From positions 248,001 through 312,000 of the forward strand of contig CM030935.1 of the NCBI GenBank assembly GCA_018136815.1: 64,000 nt of DNA, in the 5' to 3' direction. Of this stretch, positions 52,601 to 62,800 are shown in pieces (position 1 is the first letter of the stretch; each line of letters begins with the position of its first letter). The notes below the pieces were generated by a model. That model did not search any database. It worked only from the letters and a program-made list of their open reading frames with translations, and was not told where the DNA came from. This DNA comes from Isochrysis galbana. Taxonomy: Eukaryota; Haptophyta; Isochrysidales; Isochrysidaceae. The position numbers and the translations under genes are program-made.

Positions 52601-54891
52601 CGCGAGCAGCTAAGGTCCTCTCGAGGCGCACGAGCCGTGGGCTTCTTATCGATGAGGCTGTTGATGATGATGAGGGTTCCAGTGATGGAAGGGCGGCCGA
52701 GGTAGGCACCGACGCGGGCGGCCCTCAACACGCCCTGCGCTTACAGGTTGCAAGCGCTCCAGCCCTTTCGGAAACCACGTCCGCAACGGGCGAGCCTCAG
52801 GCCGCCGCCGCCGTGGCCGCGCTGGCGCGCGCAGCGGCGGCCGCCACGGCCAAGGCTGCGGCCGAAGAGGACCGCAAGTGCGCCTTAAGGTGGGGGAGTG
52901 TGGCCGCGCACCGCTGGCTCCTCCTATGTGCAAAGCGCGACTTGGCGCGCGCGTTGGATGGAGAGCGTGCGGCCCTTGAGCAGGCGGTAAAGAGCGCGCA
53001 GGCCGTGGAGCAACACAAACGCGTCGCGCAAGATGAGCGCCGGCGGCGGCACTGCATCAGCAGGCGGGAGGCGGCACAGCGCTGGCTGCTCTTCTCAACG
53101 CGAGCACAGCTCGCCCGCGGGCTTCACAAAGAGCGCGCGGCGGCGGAGCAGGCGGCCTCTACGGCCGAGACGACCTGCGTGACCGCCGACGAGCTCAAGC
53201 TCGAGTCGGCGGCCTTGGCAAGGGTGAAGGGCGAGGAGGCGGCAGCTGCAGCCGTCGCGGCCACGGAGCTGTCGTCGGTTCGGGCGGAGCTCTCTTCGGT
53301 TCGGGCGGAGCTGGCGTTCGCTACGGCCCAGTTGGTACAGGCACGCGACATTGCAGATGAGGCACGTGAGGAGGCCGCTAACGCTCGCGAGGACGCCGTG
53401 ATGACGAGCCGGCGACTGTCGGCGCTGGCCGTTGACTTGCACACCGCGGAATTGGAGGCGGAGCGGAGCGGTGCGCTGCTTGGCGAGCAAGACGAGGAGC
53501 TCAAGGCGGCGAACGCTAAGCTCGCCGGCGCCAAGGAAGCGCTGCATGCCGTTGCGGCCGAGCTTGCTACCGTTAGGGCTGAGCTCGATGGCGCGAGGAA
53601 GCTGGCGGCAGAAGTGTCGCGCGCCCATGAGGAGGAAGGGCGGCGGCGGAGGGTCGCCGAGGCGGAGACGCAGCGCATACGGCATATCGCTCAGGCGGCG
53701 GTATCTGCAGAAGCGTCGGCGGTAGCAGCAGTGGTGGCGGCCGAAGTTCGCGCCGATGCAGCGGCCGAAGAGGCGGCCGCCGCCAAGGAGGCGGAGGCGC
53801 GCGCGTGCGCGCACCTTGAGAGGGCGCAAGAGTCGCGGCGCAAGAGCGCAGAGAAGACGGCGGCGCGAGCAGCCGCGCACCCAACGCACATGAGCACCGG
53901 CGAAGGCCGAGTCGACATCGAGACGCAGCTTGCGCGCATGCGCGCACAGCTCAAGGCGGAGCATACCACCATTGGAATGTTGCGCCGCGACCTGGCCACG
54001 CTGCGCTCATCCTCTGAGCGCGAAGCACGCACGGCGCAGGCCAAGCTCGAGCGGGAGGCAGTGGCGCGGCGGAGGGCAGAGGCGAGCGCCGCCGGAGCGA
54101 GACGCGAGGCAGAGATGGCAGCGAAAGAGGCCCGGGTGGCGAGGGCAGACGCGGCAGCTGTCCGTGCGCAAGTGGCGGAGGCGGCGAAGGGCTCGACGCG
54201 CTCAAGTGGCGGTGCGGCAGCGCCCGCTTGGTTGGAGGTGCAGCAACCAGTGGACGAGGACAGCCCATCGCACCATGTGCGTAGGGCGGAAATTGCGGAG
54301 AGCCTGCGCGCGTCGCCGTCGCGAGTTGAGGTACCGATGGCAGTTGCCGCGCCATCGATCCCAGATCCAAACATGGCGGCGGCCGCGCGTGCGGCAGCCC
54401 AGTGGATGGCCGCCGCCGGAGCTGTTGCGTCCGCTGCGACGAAGGGCAATGACAAGACGGTGCACAACTTGGACTTGCTGTCTGAGGAGGAGCTGCCCTC
54501 ACTGGCCACCTTTGTGCTGAGCGAGCCGGCGCGCCATGCTGCGGAAGACCAGCGGTTTCATCGGTCGCGGCCGGCTCAAGCTCGACAGAGGCCGTCGGCA
54601 GTGTGGGAAGATGACGAGGAGGTCGAGACACTCCAGGATGCCCTTGCTGGGGGGGAGCCACATTCTGTAGAAAGCTCGGCCGGAAGCGGCGGCTTGCAGG
54701 TACAGCGCGGGGCAATTGTTGCTGTGCACGCTGAGCGTAAAATGTTACGGAGCTGCTCGTCGCCGCCGGCGACAAAGCATGAGCCCACTCCCGATCACTT
54801 GCTCCAGCCCGACGGGGACGCGTCCAGACCCTACCAGCTTCCATTGGGCCATTTGCCGCTCGAGCCGACGCCGGATAGCTTCGTCCGCTAG
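49660..54891 (+). CDS. Large coiled-coil protein, single exon
   Basis: An uninterrupted frame of 1,743 residues. ATG 49660 is chosen because the 12 codons before it have no ATG. Residues 1–~690 are low-complexity Ser/Pro/Gly/Thr and probably disordered. From ~700 there are Ala/Glu/Arg-rich helices: ALSQALRRQKARTQSLEVQL, AAAVAALARAAAAATAKAAA, a duplicated block around KCALRWGSVAAHRWLLLCAK and CISRREAAQRWLLFSTRAQL (RW(L)LL motifs 55 residues apart), then long coiled coil (RAELSSVRAELAFATAQLVQ) to ~1520. The C terminus (LLSEEELPSLATFVLSEPAR, then a disordered tail) contains no known domain. It could be a centrosomal, Golgi or flagellar scaffold; the family is not recognised. Confidence 0.7.
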   Translation: MQTANTASPCSTKEASEPGNGGLGASDGAPVFGTSPGQAMPQPLRGTGEQSTPLTAHRSMSASSALLPAPPIEFGEGEKSPRAGQHFRTQCERHATSILVGESSARNSSTPLSGQLTPLFEGGAVEGDAEVEMHFGGSGSCTPDPVPLAGLIDFGGFSMSGNTAGPTSAAGEPQSHVRTMSTLSRPIVPPCSDIFLVPASAPPVSRQVAPVQPPALPVSLGLVEATERPSSGTCPPPAATLGLAVHVGAGVRCKSGRGSDDVRCARDVVDLSHRPHEKAGAQPVQCVVHTASPDGEHTSGAFNSIRSRTPSPPLLPDRLGLCAVVRGRSPIERKPHAQRRPEDADDELSAAVGDAYEGAVSRCPSRHESGSSQRPGASVMSIAPTPSASPFCSTSPAASPPEASASTGRVPILLTQRPYSASFISTSPHSSDRSITASRMHSTSSITFKVNSLSPPTSVWSAEPLSASRGAAGQGRSTPVSRGGHCQRGGPGTYATRLGRHGANSSCEICTYGSGGAAKGAGRSGNGGGSRCGGSTASEGDSHSLTRRCRRNGKGGHDYGGFINDTTLASYSDPHTPRFLDFAESFLRSFSFLNTPPGVDPHRTDDSNEVSATRAAAERAAAAAAAAFAEGGHELSWGVGGAVPETSPGPVGGPCGDSFAGGVEDVECAPPSAAVVSRERPFIVPRAHVGGPLIVEGAVSGARRSVTGQDSKEVIALSQALRRQKARTQSLEVQLATATRELRDLRLATKSALAKTQDEPDAIDKVTEAHTSGVDPDGASSGVTIRCGPHHPASSHSRPPWRNPMDKSSPSHKASTAASAAHNWQSSNASGPATCTRAAAPGPTDPMVRGMAVPSGAQGACAERGPAHSSLPSASGGAYTWAVAGQTSGAAVGAATVVPTTWPRAQGDDGLPPTPSSLVPSRLSRPPTPPAGASGGSGASAGVLPSSEHAKGMAELVVAAAELRAAQDSVAQQAAAIGQMARAAKVLSRRTSRGLLIDEAVDDDEGSSDGRAAEVGTDAGGPQHALRLQVASAPALSETTSATGEPQAAAAVAALARAAAAATAKAAAEEDRKCALRWGSVAAHRWLLLCAKRDLARALDGERAALEQAVKSAQAVEQHKRVAQDERRRRHCISRREAAQRWLLFSTRAQLARGLHKERAAAEQAASTAETTCVTADELKLESAALARVKGEEAAAAAVAATELSSVRAELSSVRAELAFATAQLVQARDIADEAREEAANAREDAVMTSRRLSALAVDLHTAELEAERSGALLGEQDEELKAANAKLAGAKEALHAVAAELATVRAELDGARKLAAEVSRAHEEEGRRRRVAEAETQRIRHIAQAAVSAEASAVAAVVAAEVRADAAAEEAAAAKEAEARACAHLERAQESRRKSAEKTAARAAAHPTHMSTGEGRVDIETQLARMRAQLKAEHTTIGMLRRDLATLRSSSEREARTAQAKLEREAVARRRAEASAAGARREAEMAAKEARVARADAAAVRAQVAEAAKGSTRSSGGAAAPAWLEVQQPVDEDSPSHHVRRAEIAESLRASPSRVEVPMAVAAPSIPDPNMAAAARAAAQWMAAAGAVASAATKGNDKTVHNLDLLSEEELPSLATFVLSEPARHAAEDQRFHRSRPAQARQRPSAVWEDDEEVETLQDALAGGEPHSVESSAGSGGLQVQRGAIVAVHAERKMLRSCSSPPATKHEPTPDHLLQPDGDASRPYQLPLGHLPLEPTPDSFVR

Positions 54892-55439
54892 TTCAAAACC
54901 CAAGCGGCATCTCGCCACCGCTCATGCGCCCTGTAACGCGCAAGTTTACACTTGACGTGTCGCCCACAATGTCCCGGCAAGTAAGGTCGCTTGCCAGTGA
55001 CCACTCCGACGGCCGCGGCAGTGTTGCACCTGGCTACACCGACGAGTGCTTCGCTTCTACCTGGGCGGATTGCTCGAGTATGGCAATACAGCGACCCGTG
55101 GTCATGAAGGTACCCTCACCAACTGTCGGCACATTGTTTGCACAAGTTTTGCAAGCGTCGAGATTGAACAGACCCTAGCTCGCGTGCAGCACGGCAGGCA
55201 GCGATGCAAGCGACGGCTGGTGTGTAAAAGCGGCCACAGTCCTGGGGTGAAGCCGCTGCGCGAGTGCAAGGGCTCCGTACTCGCTCCATCGCGCCATTTT
55301 GATGGCATGTAGAGCTAGAGAAACGCAGTATGAATGGAGTTTTGAGCGCAGGGCATTTCCGTCCGTCGCGTTGCACGGCGTCTACATGGCATCTATTCCG
55401 TCGCCCGATTGCCATTAACCGAAAAACGTGCTTCAATGC
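54892..55439. other. Intergenic, no feature
   Basis: The 3' flank of the large gene; no gene or repeat is supported. Confidence 0.3.
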
Positions 55440-55655
55440 ACTCGTTCCAGGTGACATAATACTCCTATATAAGAAAGGCGACACGCGGGACCCTAGGAAC
55501 TATAGACCTATAACGCTGCTACAAAGTGACTATAAGATAATAGCCAAAATACTTACGAATAGATTAAAAGTAGTGATTGGGAATATAATCTCGAAAGACT
55601 AGCTGGGCTTTGTCTCCAAGCGCTTAGTAGGCGAGGCCACACAAATAAAAAAAAT
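55440..55655 (+). mobile_element. LINE reverse-transcriptase fragment
   Basis: The + frame reads VPGDIILLYKKGDTRDPRNY then RPITLLQSDYKIIAKILTNR and LKVVIGNIISKD, a stop (TAG in place of the CAG usual before LGFV), then LGFVSKRLVGEATQ. This is RT domains 1–2 of non-LTR retrotransposons (KKGD…NYRPI.LL..DYKI.AK…..RL…I…Q.GFV). Only ~65 residues remain. The sequence is A/T-richer than its surroundings, which suggests a different origin. It abuts a T-free A run and then the ~515-bp repeat. Confidence 0.8.
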
Positions 55656-55663
55656 CAACTGGG

Positions 55664-56180
55664 AAGATGCACACCTGCACTGAGCCGCTGGCCGATGCTG
55701 TACGCCGACGCAGGTGAAGACGCAGGTGAAGATGTCCCTGCAGGCCCTGCAGAGACCCCGGCAGAGCCCGGGGGCAAGCGGGCGGGTCATCTGAGCGCCC
55801 CGGCTTGCATTCATGGTCATGTCTGGCTGGGGCCTAGGCTCCTTCAGACGGCGAAGGGGTAGCGTTGCGCACTCCCGGGGTTGCTGGAGTGCTGCAGCGA
55901 CAAACTGCGAGGATGCTGCTGAGGCCGCAGAGGTCGCTAGTCGAGCGCCCGAAGTCAGTGGTGTCGCAGATTTGGCAACCAGTGGTGAGTCAGGCGCTCT
56001 CCGGCTGGGCTCCTTCAGAAGGCGAAGGCTTAGCGTCCCGCATTCCCAGTGTTGCGGGAGTGCCGCAGCTTGCAAGAGTGCTGCAGCGACGAACGGCCCG
56101 TATGCTGCCGGGGCAGCAGAGGTGGCCCTTTGCACGCCCGACTTCACCAGTGGCGCAGATACGCCGCCGATGAACGGGGA
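55664..56180 (+). repeat. ~515-bp dispersed repeat, copy 2
   Basis: It is near-identical to 26852–27375 with a few substitutions and one GCTGG insertion near 55826. It lies between the LINE fragment and the ~1.1-kb repeat. Confidence 0.75.
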
Positions 56181-57105
56181 GGGGCGAGGGCGAGCGAGAC
56201 GACGGAGCAGACATGAGCGACTGAGCGAGCGAGCGAGTGAGCGAGTGGGTGTTGTGTATTTGCTGTAGATGGCTTGTTACGACGGGGGCGGGAGGCGAGA
56301 GCTAGAACGAGGAAGCGACGAGCGAGAGAGCGATTAACGTGGGCGACAGAGGCCGACAGGATACCAATCCGACGCTAGACCGACAACCATCACAAGACAC
56401 TACGCACAATCAACTTTCACCCAACATCTCCCTACACTAACGTATCTTTCCCCACTGGGACGGGGAGGACACAGAAGGAAGGAAACAAGGAAGAGAAAGC
56501 CGACGAGAGAGCGACGATGCGACGGAAGAGCCGACTGCGAACGGCGGTTACAGCGAACGAATATGTAGAAAGTAAGGAGGGAATCTACGTGCATAAAACC
56601 CGAAAGAAGCGAGAGGGTAGGCTTCGCGCTGGGGAAAAGTCCTCAGCAACTAACACCTACGACGAGAGCGAGAGCAGGCGCGGGGGAACGACAGCAAGGA
56701 GGGACCAAAGGGAGAGCAAGGCCCAAGGTGCCAAGGTGCGAAGGAGCGAGACAGAGGCGAGACAAGCCACAAAGGGGCGCGACGGTAAGGAGCGATGGAC
56801 GGATTACGAAAGAAGGGTCCTACAAGTTACGAGTAGACGAGTAGAACTCCGCGGCGAACAAGCGCGATCAAGCGCGAAGACGCACGAAGTAGCCGAAGGT
56901 CGGAAGTCGATCGCGGATGCGACGGGGACACGCCGCCTGCCACCGAGAAGCCCCGTTCACCGAACTCCTACGTAGTGCACGAGGGGAATAGCCGCAAGGC
57001 AGGTGGAGGGAGTGGGAAGGGACGCGGGCGTGGCTGCGAAAAAGTTTGTGCAGAGCTGCGCGTGTGGTGTGGATATTAAAAAGTAAAAAGTTTTTTTTTC
57101 ACACA
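56180..57105 (+). repeat. ~1.1-kb dispersed repeat with family G tail, copy 2
   Basis: It runs from GGGCGAGGGCGAGCGAGACG through CACTAACGTATC (56437), AAGGAGGGAATCT (56572) and GTCGATCGCGGATGCGA (56908) to the family G tail (56965–57105), ending GATATTAAAAAG and a T run. Confidence 0.6.
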
Positions 57106-57422
57106 CGCGCACATGCATTGTAGCACGCGCGACACTAACAGTAACAATGCAGAGCGCGCGCAGAGAATTACGTGCGCGAGAGAGAAATGTTCGAAGGGCG
57201 CTATGCGCATGGGAACAGTGTCACACACGCGCGAGCAATATGCACCTGGTGCATGGGAGAAGTAAAGACGCTCGTAGTATAAGTATAAGCACAAAGAGGT
57301 TAGAATGGGCATCCATAATCCATAATAGGATGTAGTAGCGAAAGCCGGCGAATTCAAGAGTTCTTTTCTTCTATTCCGCGTCTCTCGCCTACTTCTATAA
57401 CAACGTGGGTGGCACCTCGAAC
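57106..57422. other. Intergenic, no feature
   Basis: Mixed sequence with CA/GC dinucleotide stretches; nothing supported. Confidence 0.3.
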
Positions 57423-58583
57423 TTAGCCAAGACCAAGAGATGTGATTAAGGTCTGTGCATCCACATCAAAAGCAGTACGAATCTCATAGCTCACACTCAG
57501 CCGCGGCTGATGGCCGCACATCACCACGCGATGGACACACGCACGATAGGTAGCGGCGGTCTCGTTTGAATGAGACTCACACCGTGAATTTGTCCTCGAC
57601 GATGCCCCCGTCGCTGCTGCAACATCCCCAGTGTCTCTGTGCCTCTTTCGGGATATTTCGGTGTTTCTGGGATGTCTTGTGCCGTCACTCACATTGTGTG
57701 TTCGGCACGTTCTTGTCGGCACGCCCACGTAAGACGCTGCGACGATGGCCTTCGATATAGCCTCCAATTCTGCGTTCACGAGGATAACGATGTGGTGCGA
57801 TGGGTCAAAGCACGGCCAGATCTCACCAGGGCTGCACCACTGACCACCATCTACCTCGCCGCCGGTGCCGGACGCATCCCAGAGCTGTAGGCCTTCAACA
57901 GGCGCAAAGATTGCGTGCATAAGGCCACGGTCCACATGCCGCCCGCATACGACTCGCTTTCCCGAGCACGACTTTATGGTGTCACCCGCCAGTGCATCTG
58001 GACCCGAAGTGTCCCGCAGTCCATTTGGGGCACCGTGATAGTAAAACACGTCAAACGCACAGTTCTCTGCATGGATCTCACTCAGCTCCGCCTCGGTGAG
58101 GGCCTCCCCGAGGGTGGTGCAAATGGCTCGACTGAGGAGTACGTGCAGCAGCTCTTCGCACCGGCTGGCCACCTCGCTCAGCTCCGCATGCTCTACGTCA
58201 AGAGGCCACCGATGGCCTCGGAAGGATCGCAGCAGCTCCTTGCTCTCACTCGGCCTCACCCAGCCGACCCACACTCCCGCCGGCCCGACCGCAGGAATGC
58301 ACGCAGCGCATCCCGCCGCCTCCTTCCCTTCTTTGGCCTCGAAGAAGAGTGAGGAGAGCTCACAGAGCCGAGAGAAGAGGCGTGCAGAGTGTGGAGGGAG
58401 CCGCAGGAGAGCGGAACGATGGCGGAGGAGAGAAGAGCACAGAGAAGCGGAGGCGAATGGGCAGCGGCGGAGCAGCGCCTCGGCGCAGATGTCGGAACGT
58501 GTTGGCGCAGCACGTCTGCATTCCTTCCATTCGCACGCTTGTGCCCGCTGGCTCGCTCGCTCTCTCCCGGACTCTCTCTCCAT
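57423..58583 (-). CDS. 2-Oxoglutarate/Fe(II) oxygenase-like protein
   Basis: A single frame of 386 residues from ATG 58583. The C-terminal part reads as the double-stranded β-helix of an isopenicillin-N-synthase-type dioxygenase: a facial triad HxD in GRHVDRGLMHAI (His216, Asp218), FAPVEGLQLWD, WCSPGEIWPCF (β-strand with the usual PGE), and the distal His with the 2-oxoglutarate-binding Arg in ACVHRVVMCGHQPRLSVSYE (His351, Arg361, Ser363). Between Asp218 and His351 a ~60-residue Arg/Ser/Thr-rich insertion (VPTRTCRTHNVSDGTRHPRN…) may be an unspliced in-frame intron or a loop. The N-terminal ~100 residues are basic and may be a targeting sequence. Substrate is unknown. Confidence 0.6.
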   Translation of the reverse strand: MERESGRERASQRAQACEWKECRRAAPTRSDICAEALLRRCPFASASLCSSLLRHRSALLRLPPHSARLFSRLCELSSLFFEAKEGKEAAGCAACIPAVGPAGVWVGWVRPSESKELLRSFRGHRWPLDVEHAELSEVASRCEELLHVLLSRAICTTLGEALTEAELSEIHAENCAFDVFYYHGAPNGLRDTSGPDALAGDTIKSCSGKRVVCGRHVDRGLMHAIFAPVEGLQLWDASGTGGEVDGGQWCSPGEIWPCFDPSHHIVILVNAELEAISKAIVAASYVGVPTRTCRTHNVSDGTRHPRNTEISRKRHRDTGDVAAATGASSRTNSRCESHSNETAATYRACVHRVVMCGHQPRLSVSYEIRTAFDVDAQTLITSLGLG

Positions 58584-58629
58584 CTCTCCGTCGAACACAC
58601 CGCGGCAGCCCGGGAGCGGCGAGAGGAAG

Positions 58630-59053
58630 GATTCTGTCAGAGTTTTCTTGTTGTCCTAGTATAATCCTAGTGCTGAGGGACCGTGCCTCATCGGCAACGG
58701 AGCCCCTACCCCGCGATGGGGGTGTGCGCGGTTGGTGCATGGCTCGTCCGGTGTATGTGGCTAGGGATGCTAGCCCACAAGACCTCTTACAAGACTACAA
58801 TTTCTGACGGATTCACACTCAGGATCTTGGTGGGCCTCGTGTTCAGCGAAAATAGGTGAAATACCTTGTAGAGATGGTTATTTTTATCTGAGTTTTCTGG
58901 TTGTCCTACTTTAATCCTAGTGCTGAGGGACCGTGCCTTGACGGCAACGGAGCGCCTACCTCGAGGTGGGGGTGTGCGCGGTTGATGCATGGCTCGTCCG
59001 GTGTACGTGGCTAGGAGTGCTAGCCAACAAGATGCTCTACAAGCTACAAGATT
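58630..59053 (+). repeat. Direct repeat, ~174-bp unit, two copies
   Basis: Bases 58630–58803 and 58882–59053 share CTAGTGCTGAGGGACCGTGC, GGGGGTGTGCGCGGTTG, GCATGGCTCGTCCGGTGTA and GTGGCTAGG, with scattered changes, 252 bp apart. The first copy spans the region just 5' of the oxygenase-like gene. Confidence 0.75.
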
Positions 59054-59246
59054 CAAGACCAAGGCTAGGACTGACCATGACCATGACCATAAACTTAACG
59101 ATAAGAGGTAACAGGGGCAAGTTTCAAGTTCAAGTTCAGATTTTTTGGAACCCATTATCCATTAGTAGTAGAGGGTTTTTGCAGGCCGCAATAGGACCCC
59201 AACAGCCCCCCGCCCCAACAGTGTTAGGGCGTTGTGTTGAGGCTCT

Positions 59247-59555
59247 ATTAATTAAATTAAATTCTTAATAGTCTCACAGCACACGCGGCCGTGGACCCTC
59301 TACTTTCTACTCACGCAGCAAAACTTTCTACACCCCCACTCCCCCGGCCCTTTCCCTCCCGCCATCAGGCGACTCCCCCCGTGCACTACTAGGCGGGGGA
59401 TAGGGATAAAGGGCTTAGATATGGTCCGGTGGCCCGCGCCCACCCCCCGGTGATCCGTTCCCCCCTTCCTCCTCTGCCTACCGGGCTGGCGGCGTCCTCA
59501 GTCCCGACTCATCCTGTAAACAGTAAACAGGTGCGGGTCTCGCTCCGCCCACCCC
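59247..59555 (-). mobile_element. SINE-like retroposon, copy D, 5'-truncated
   Basis: The A/T tail (ATTAATTAAATT…) and TTAATAGTCTCAC start the element on −; the sequence follows copy A to the CCTGTAAACAG block, skips a segment, and stops at CTCCGCCCACCCC. The 5' half is missing, as is usual for target-primed insertions that end early. Confidence 0.7.
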
Positions 59556-59760
59556 AGTCAGTAGTGCTTAAGTGTGAATGTCCGGTTTTGTAGTAACCGC
59601 CGTTCATAGCCGCCCAACTGCCGAGCGAGCCCGGCTTTTCGCTCTCCCACCCTCTCATCCCGTTATTTGCTGTGCGTGTGCGGGTAGAGATAAGATTATC
59701 CCTACATGGCAAACACATCCATTCCGGGCTAGCTAGTCGGTAGTGCTTAAGTGTGAACAA
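59556..59760 (+). repeat. Diverged relative of the 48588 tandem unit
   Basis: GTGCTTAAGTGTGAATGTCC, GTAGTAACCGCCGTTCA, GCTTTTCGCTCTCCCACCC and GGGCTAGCTAGTCGG follow the order of the 48588 array, with CAGTCGGTAGTGCTTAAGTGTG-type ends at both 59568 and 59738. Confidence 0.55.
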
Positions 59761-59805
59761 TTCACAACGGTAATACTCTAGAGTAGAGTAGGTCGGAGTC
59801 CGCCG

Positions 59806-62800
59806 ATGAAGACGATCAGTTCTCTCGTCATCGCCATCCCCACATGCCCCTCGGTGCGGCGTGAGCGCGGCGCGCTGCTCGAGCGGGCGATCGTGTGCGC
59901 GGCACGCCAACGCTTCGTCTCACCCATTCACCTCCATGTCCTTGTCCTCGACGACGCACCCGCAGCGGCCGGCTGGCGCCACTTCATGGCGGCCACACAA
60001 CGAATCGTCTCTGGTGTCTGTGACCGTTCCACAGAGCCAGAAGGCGCGGGCGAGGGCGGAGGACGGCAAGCAGAGGGCATGGATGACGATGCAAGACGTG
60101 CGTGTGCGCCAAGCTGGCGCTTGTTGAAGTCGCCCGCCGAGGGAATCATTTCCAGCAGATCCATGCACCCCAAAACTACGAGTGAGAGTCGTGAAGTCCA
60201 CGCGGAGGGCGCAAGTGGTGTCCCAGGGCGTGCATATGAGATAGAAGAGATGCAAAGTGATGGGATCGTCTATGTGGGCGACGGACGGCGGTTACAGTAC
60301 GTGGCGCTGCCTTCCGACGGAGGAGAGGGATGCCGCGTCTGCCTGCGGCTCAAGCGGAATGTAGCACTGGAGATGGCGAGCAACATTGGGGCGGACGCGA
60401 TCCTCTTTTTCGACGACGACGACTGGCGCTCGCTCGACGCATCACAGGCCCAGATCGATGCGATGCGTGTGAGTGGAGCGGACGTGTGCTCTGTTCAGGT
60501 ACAGTACATGTGCGAGCTTGACGCGGCAGGTGAGAAGCGGGGTGAAAAGCTGGACCCCATGAGAAGAGCACAAGAGAGCTCGTGACATATGTGCAAAAGG
60601 ACGGTCCTCTGTCCGAAGTGGACAGCTGATTGCGTGTGTCCCCCACTGTCTTTGCCATCCTGGCATCTGGCACTCCCTGCTGTTGCGTGAGGTGTCGATG
60701 AGGCCTTGAGCATAGTCACATATCACAGATTGATACTGCCGCTGTACAAAGGAAGTGATCGCTCCAGCAGCGCATTTGCACACCGCAAACCGGCCTAGAA
60801 GGGGAGAATGCGATACACTGAAGCTTCACCTGTCTATCGTAGGTCGCCCCGAGGCTCGCTTTTTTCACACGCCCGACGGCGCAGGCATCTTCTCACGAGA
60901 GTGGGGCAACCCGGGCACAGCGCTGTTGTTGCGTCACGTTTGGGAGCAGGGGGACGCTCGAGACTGCCGTCCCGTGGAAGCCGAAGCTGCAACATCGTCA
61001 GCACCGTCGACTCCGCCTCCAAGTCCAGTAGGATTCCCAAAGACCCCTTACGAGGATATTGACTTTCTGCGGATCATAACTTCCGATGCCCCAGTGCGTG
61101 CTGCACTTGAGCCGTGCCTTTGACATGCCTGTATGTGTCGCTTGGTTGTGCAAGTATCCTCTAGCTAGGGGGCGGCGAGGGCACGTTCGCGCACTCAAAA
61201 CCACCTGCTCTCCTGGGGCACTTACGCCGAGTCGTCATTGACTCTCCGCCCACTCTCTACACGCCCCCCTAGGTTCTGCTGCGCACTCGCGCCGGCCACA
61301 AACCTTGCCGCATCGCTCTCCTCGACTCGCACGAGCTTGCACGGCAGAATCGGCGTGCAACAGTCATGACAGTGCGCTTGTGTGGATTCGCCCATGAATG
61401 GAGGCTTCCTCCGATCGAGACCCTGCGCAATCCGGAGGGTCCGGACGCAGCAGGCGCCAACCCCACGCCACGGAACATAGAGACTGAGAGTATGGTGGCC
61501 GGTGCTGGGGATGGAACTTACTCGAGTGTCACCTCCTCAGTTTTGACTCGACCAATTCGGCTGCCATCGGCACCCTTGTGTCTACCCAAAGAGGACGCCC
61601 TGTTCTACAGCGCCTTTTGCCATCGTCTTGCCGAGCTAAGTGAGAACAGCATCAGCCCCCTCCCGCTTCACCGATCCCCGAGCCTCAGAGCAATTTCCCA
61701 CCTCGGCTTCAGGGAATGAGTCCGGAGACGCAGCTCGCCCACAACGGACACTCTCCAATGCAGCACACGAGGCATTGATGGAGCTTCCACCTTCCCCGCC
61801 GCCACCTCCGAATCTCTCGGCGTTGCTGGCTTCGGCGAGGCGGCGACTAGACTGTGCGACTAGAGATTACTGGTTGTTGCATTCGTGGCAGGCCGCATGC
61901 AGACGAGAGGGCGAGCCCAAAAAGCACGTGGTAGGAGAGATGTACACGGACACCATAGAGAAAGTTGCAATTCGAGATCCGCAAAGCACCTTGCACAATG
62001 ATCTGCCGCAGAGTAGCGACCCGTCGATCGTGAGAGGGTGTAGACAGCTGTGCGAGGCTGTGCGCTCGATCGAGAGCATGCTCACGTGTTCCGCACCATG
62101 TGCAGGCACGCACTCGTGGGCGGATGGGCCAATCGCCATCCACCCAACGCAGGCTGCCTCGTCGGAAAGTGCGTTGGTGGATGCCATCCCAGTCCGTGAC
62201 AACCAGCAAATCACCAAGCTTCTTCGACAGGCTCAAGATGCGTTCCAATACCTTTGCGACCTTTCTTCCCAGCAAAGAGATGTGGTCGCGGCGCAGCTCC
62301 ACAAAGGAAAGCCGGTGCCCTCGGATGATGCGTCGGCCGCCGCATCATCCATAATTGCAGCAGGCGGATTATCTCATGTTCTCGCCTTCTTGAGGATCGT
62401 GAACCGGAATGCCGTGCGAGATGACTTAGGTGGTTGGCTGACTGGTGCGCAGGCTGTACGTCCGCACGAGGGCGTCATCTCAAGCGCGATGCCACGAGCA
62501 GAGATTACGGTCCGCACCCCCATGGCAGATGCGGAAGGAACGACTGCCGCTTGGCTGGACGCTTTGGCAGCCGCGGCTGCATTGTTGGAGGAAGCCCTCT
62601 TTCGGACCGAACACAATAAGGTCCCAGCCGATCTCATCGTCTGCATCTGCTGCGCCCTGAGGAGCGTGATGCTGTTTTTCGAGGAATCTCATGGGAGCGA
62701 CGGACGAAGACCCAACGCCTGGCTCCTCAAGGATGATGTGGCGAGCACCATGATGAGCGGTGGGCCAGCCAATGCGTCGGCCGGCAGCTGCCGTGCCGCC

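Noticed and set aside
50511-54844. Antisense ORFs of 260–300 codons within the large coiled-coil gene
   Set aside because: High-GC codon use in the + gene keeps the − frames open; their composition is Arg/Ala/Cys/Ser noise.
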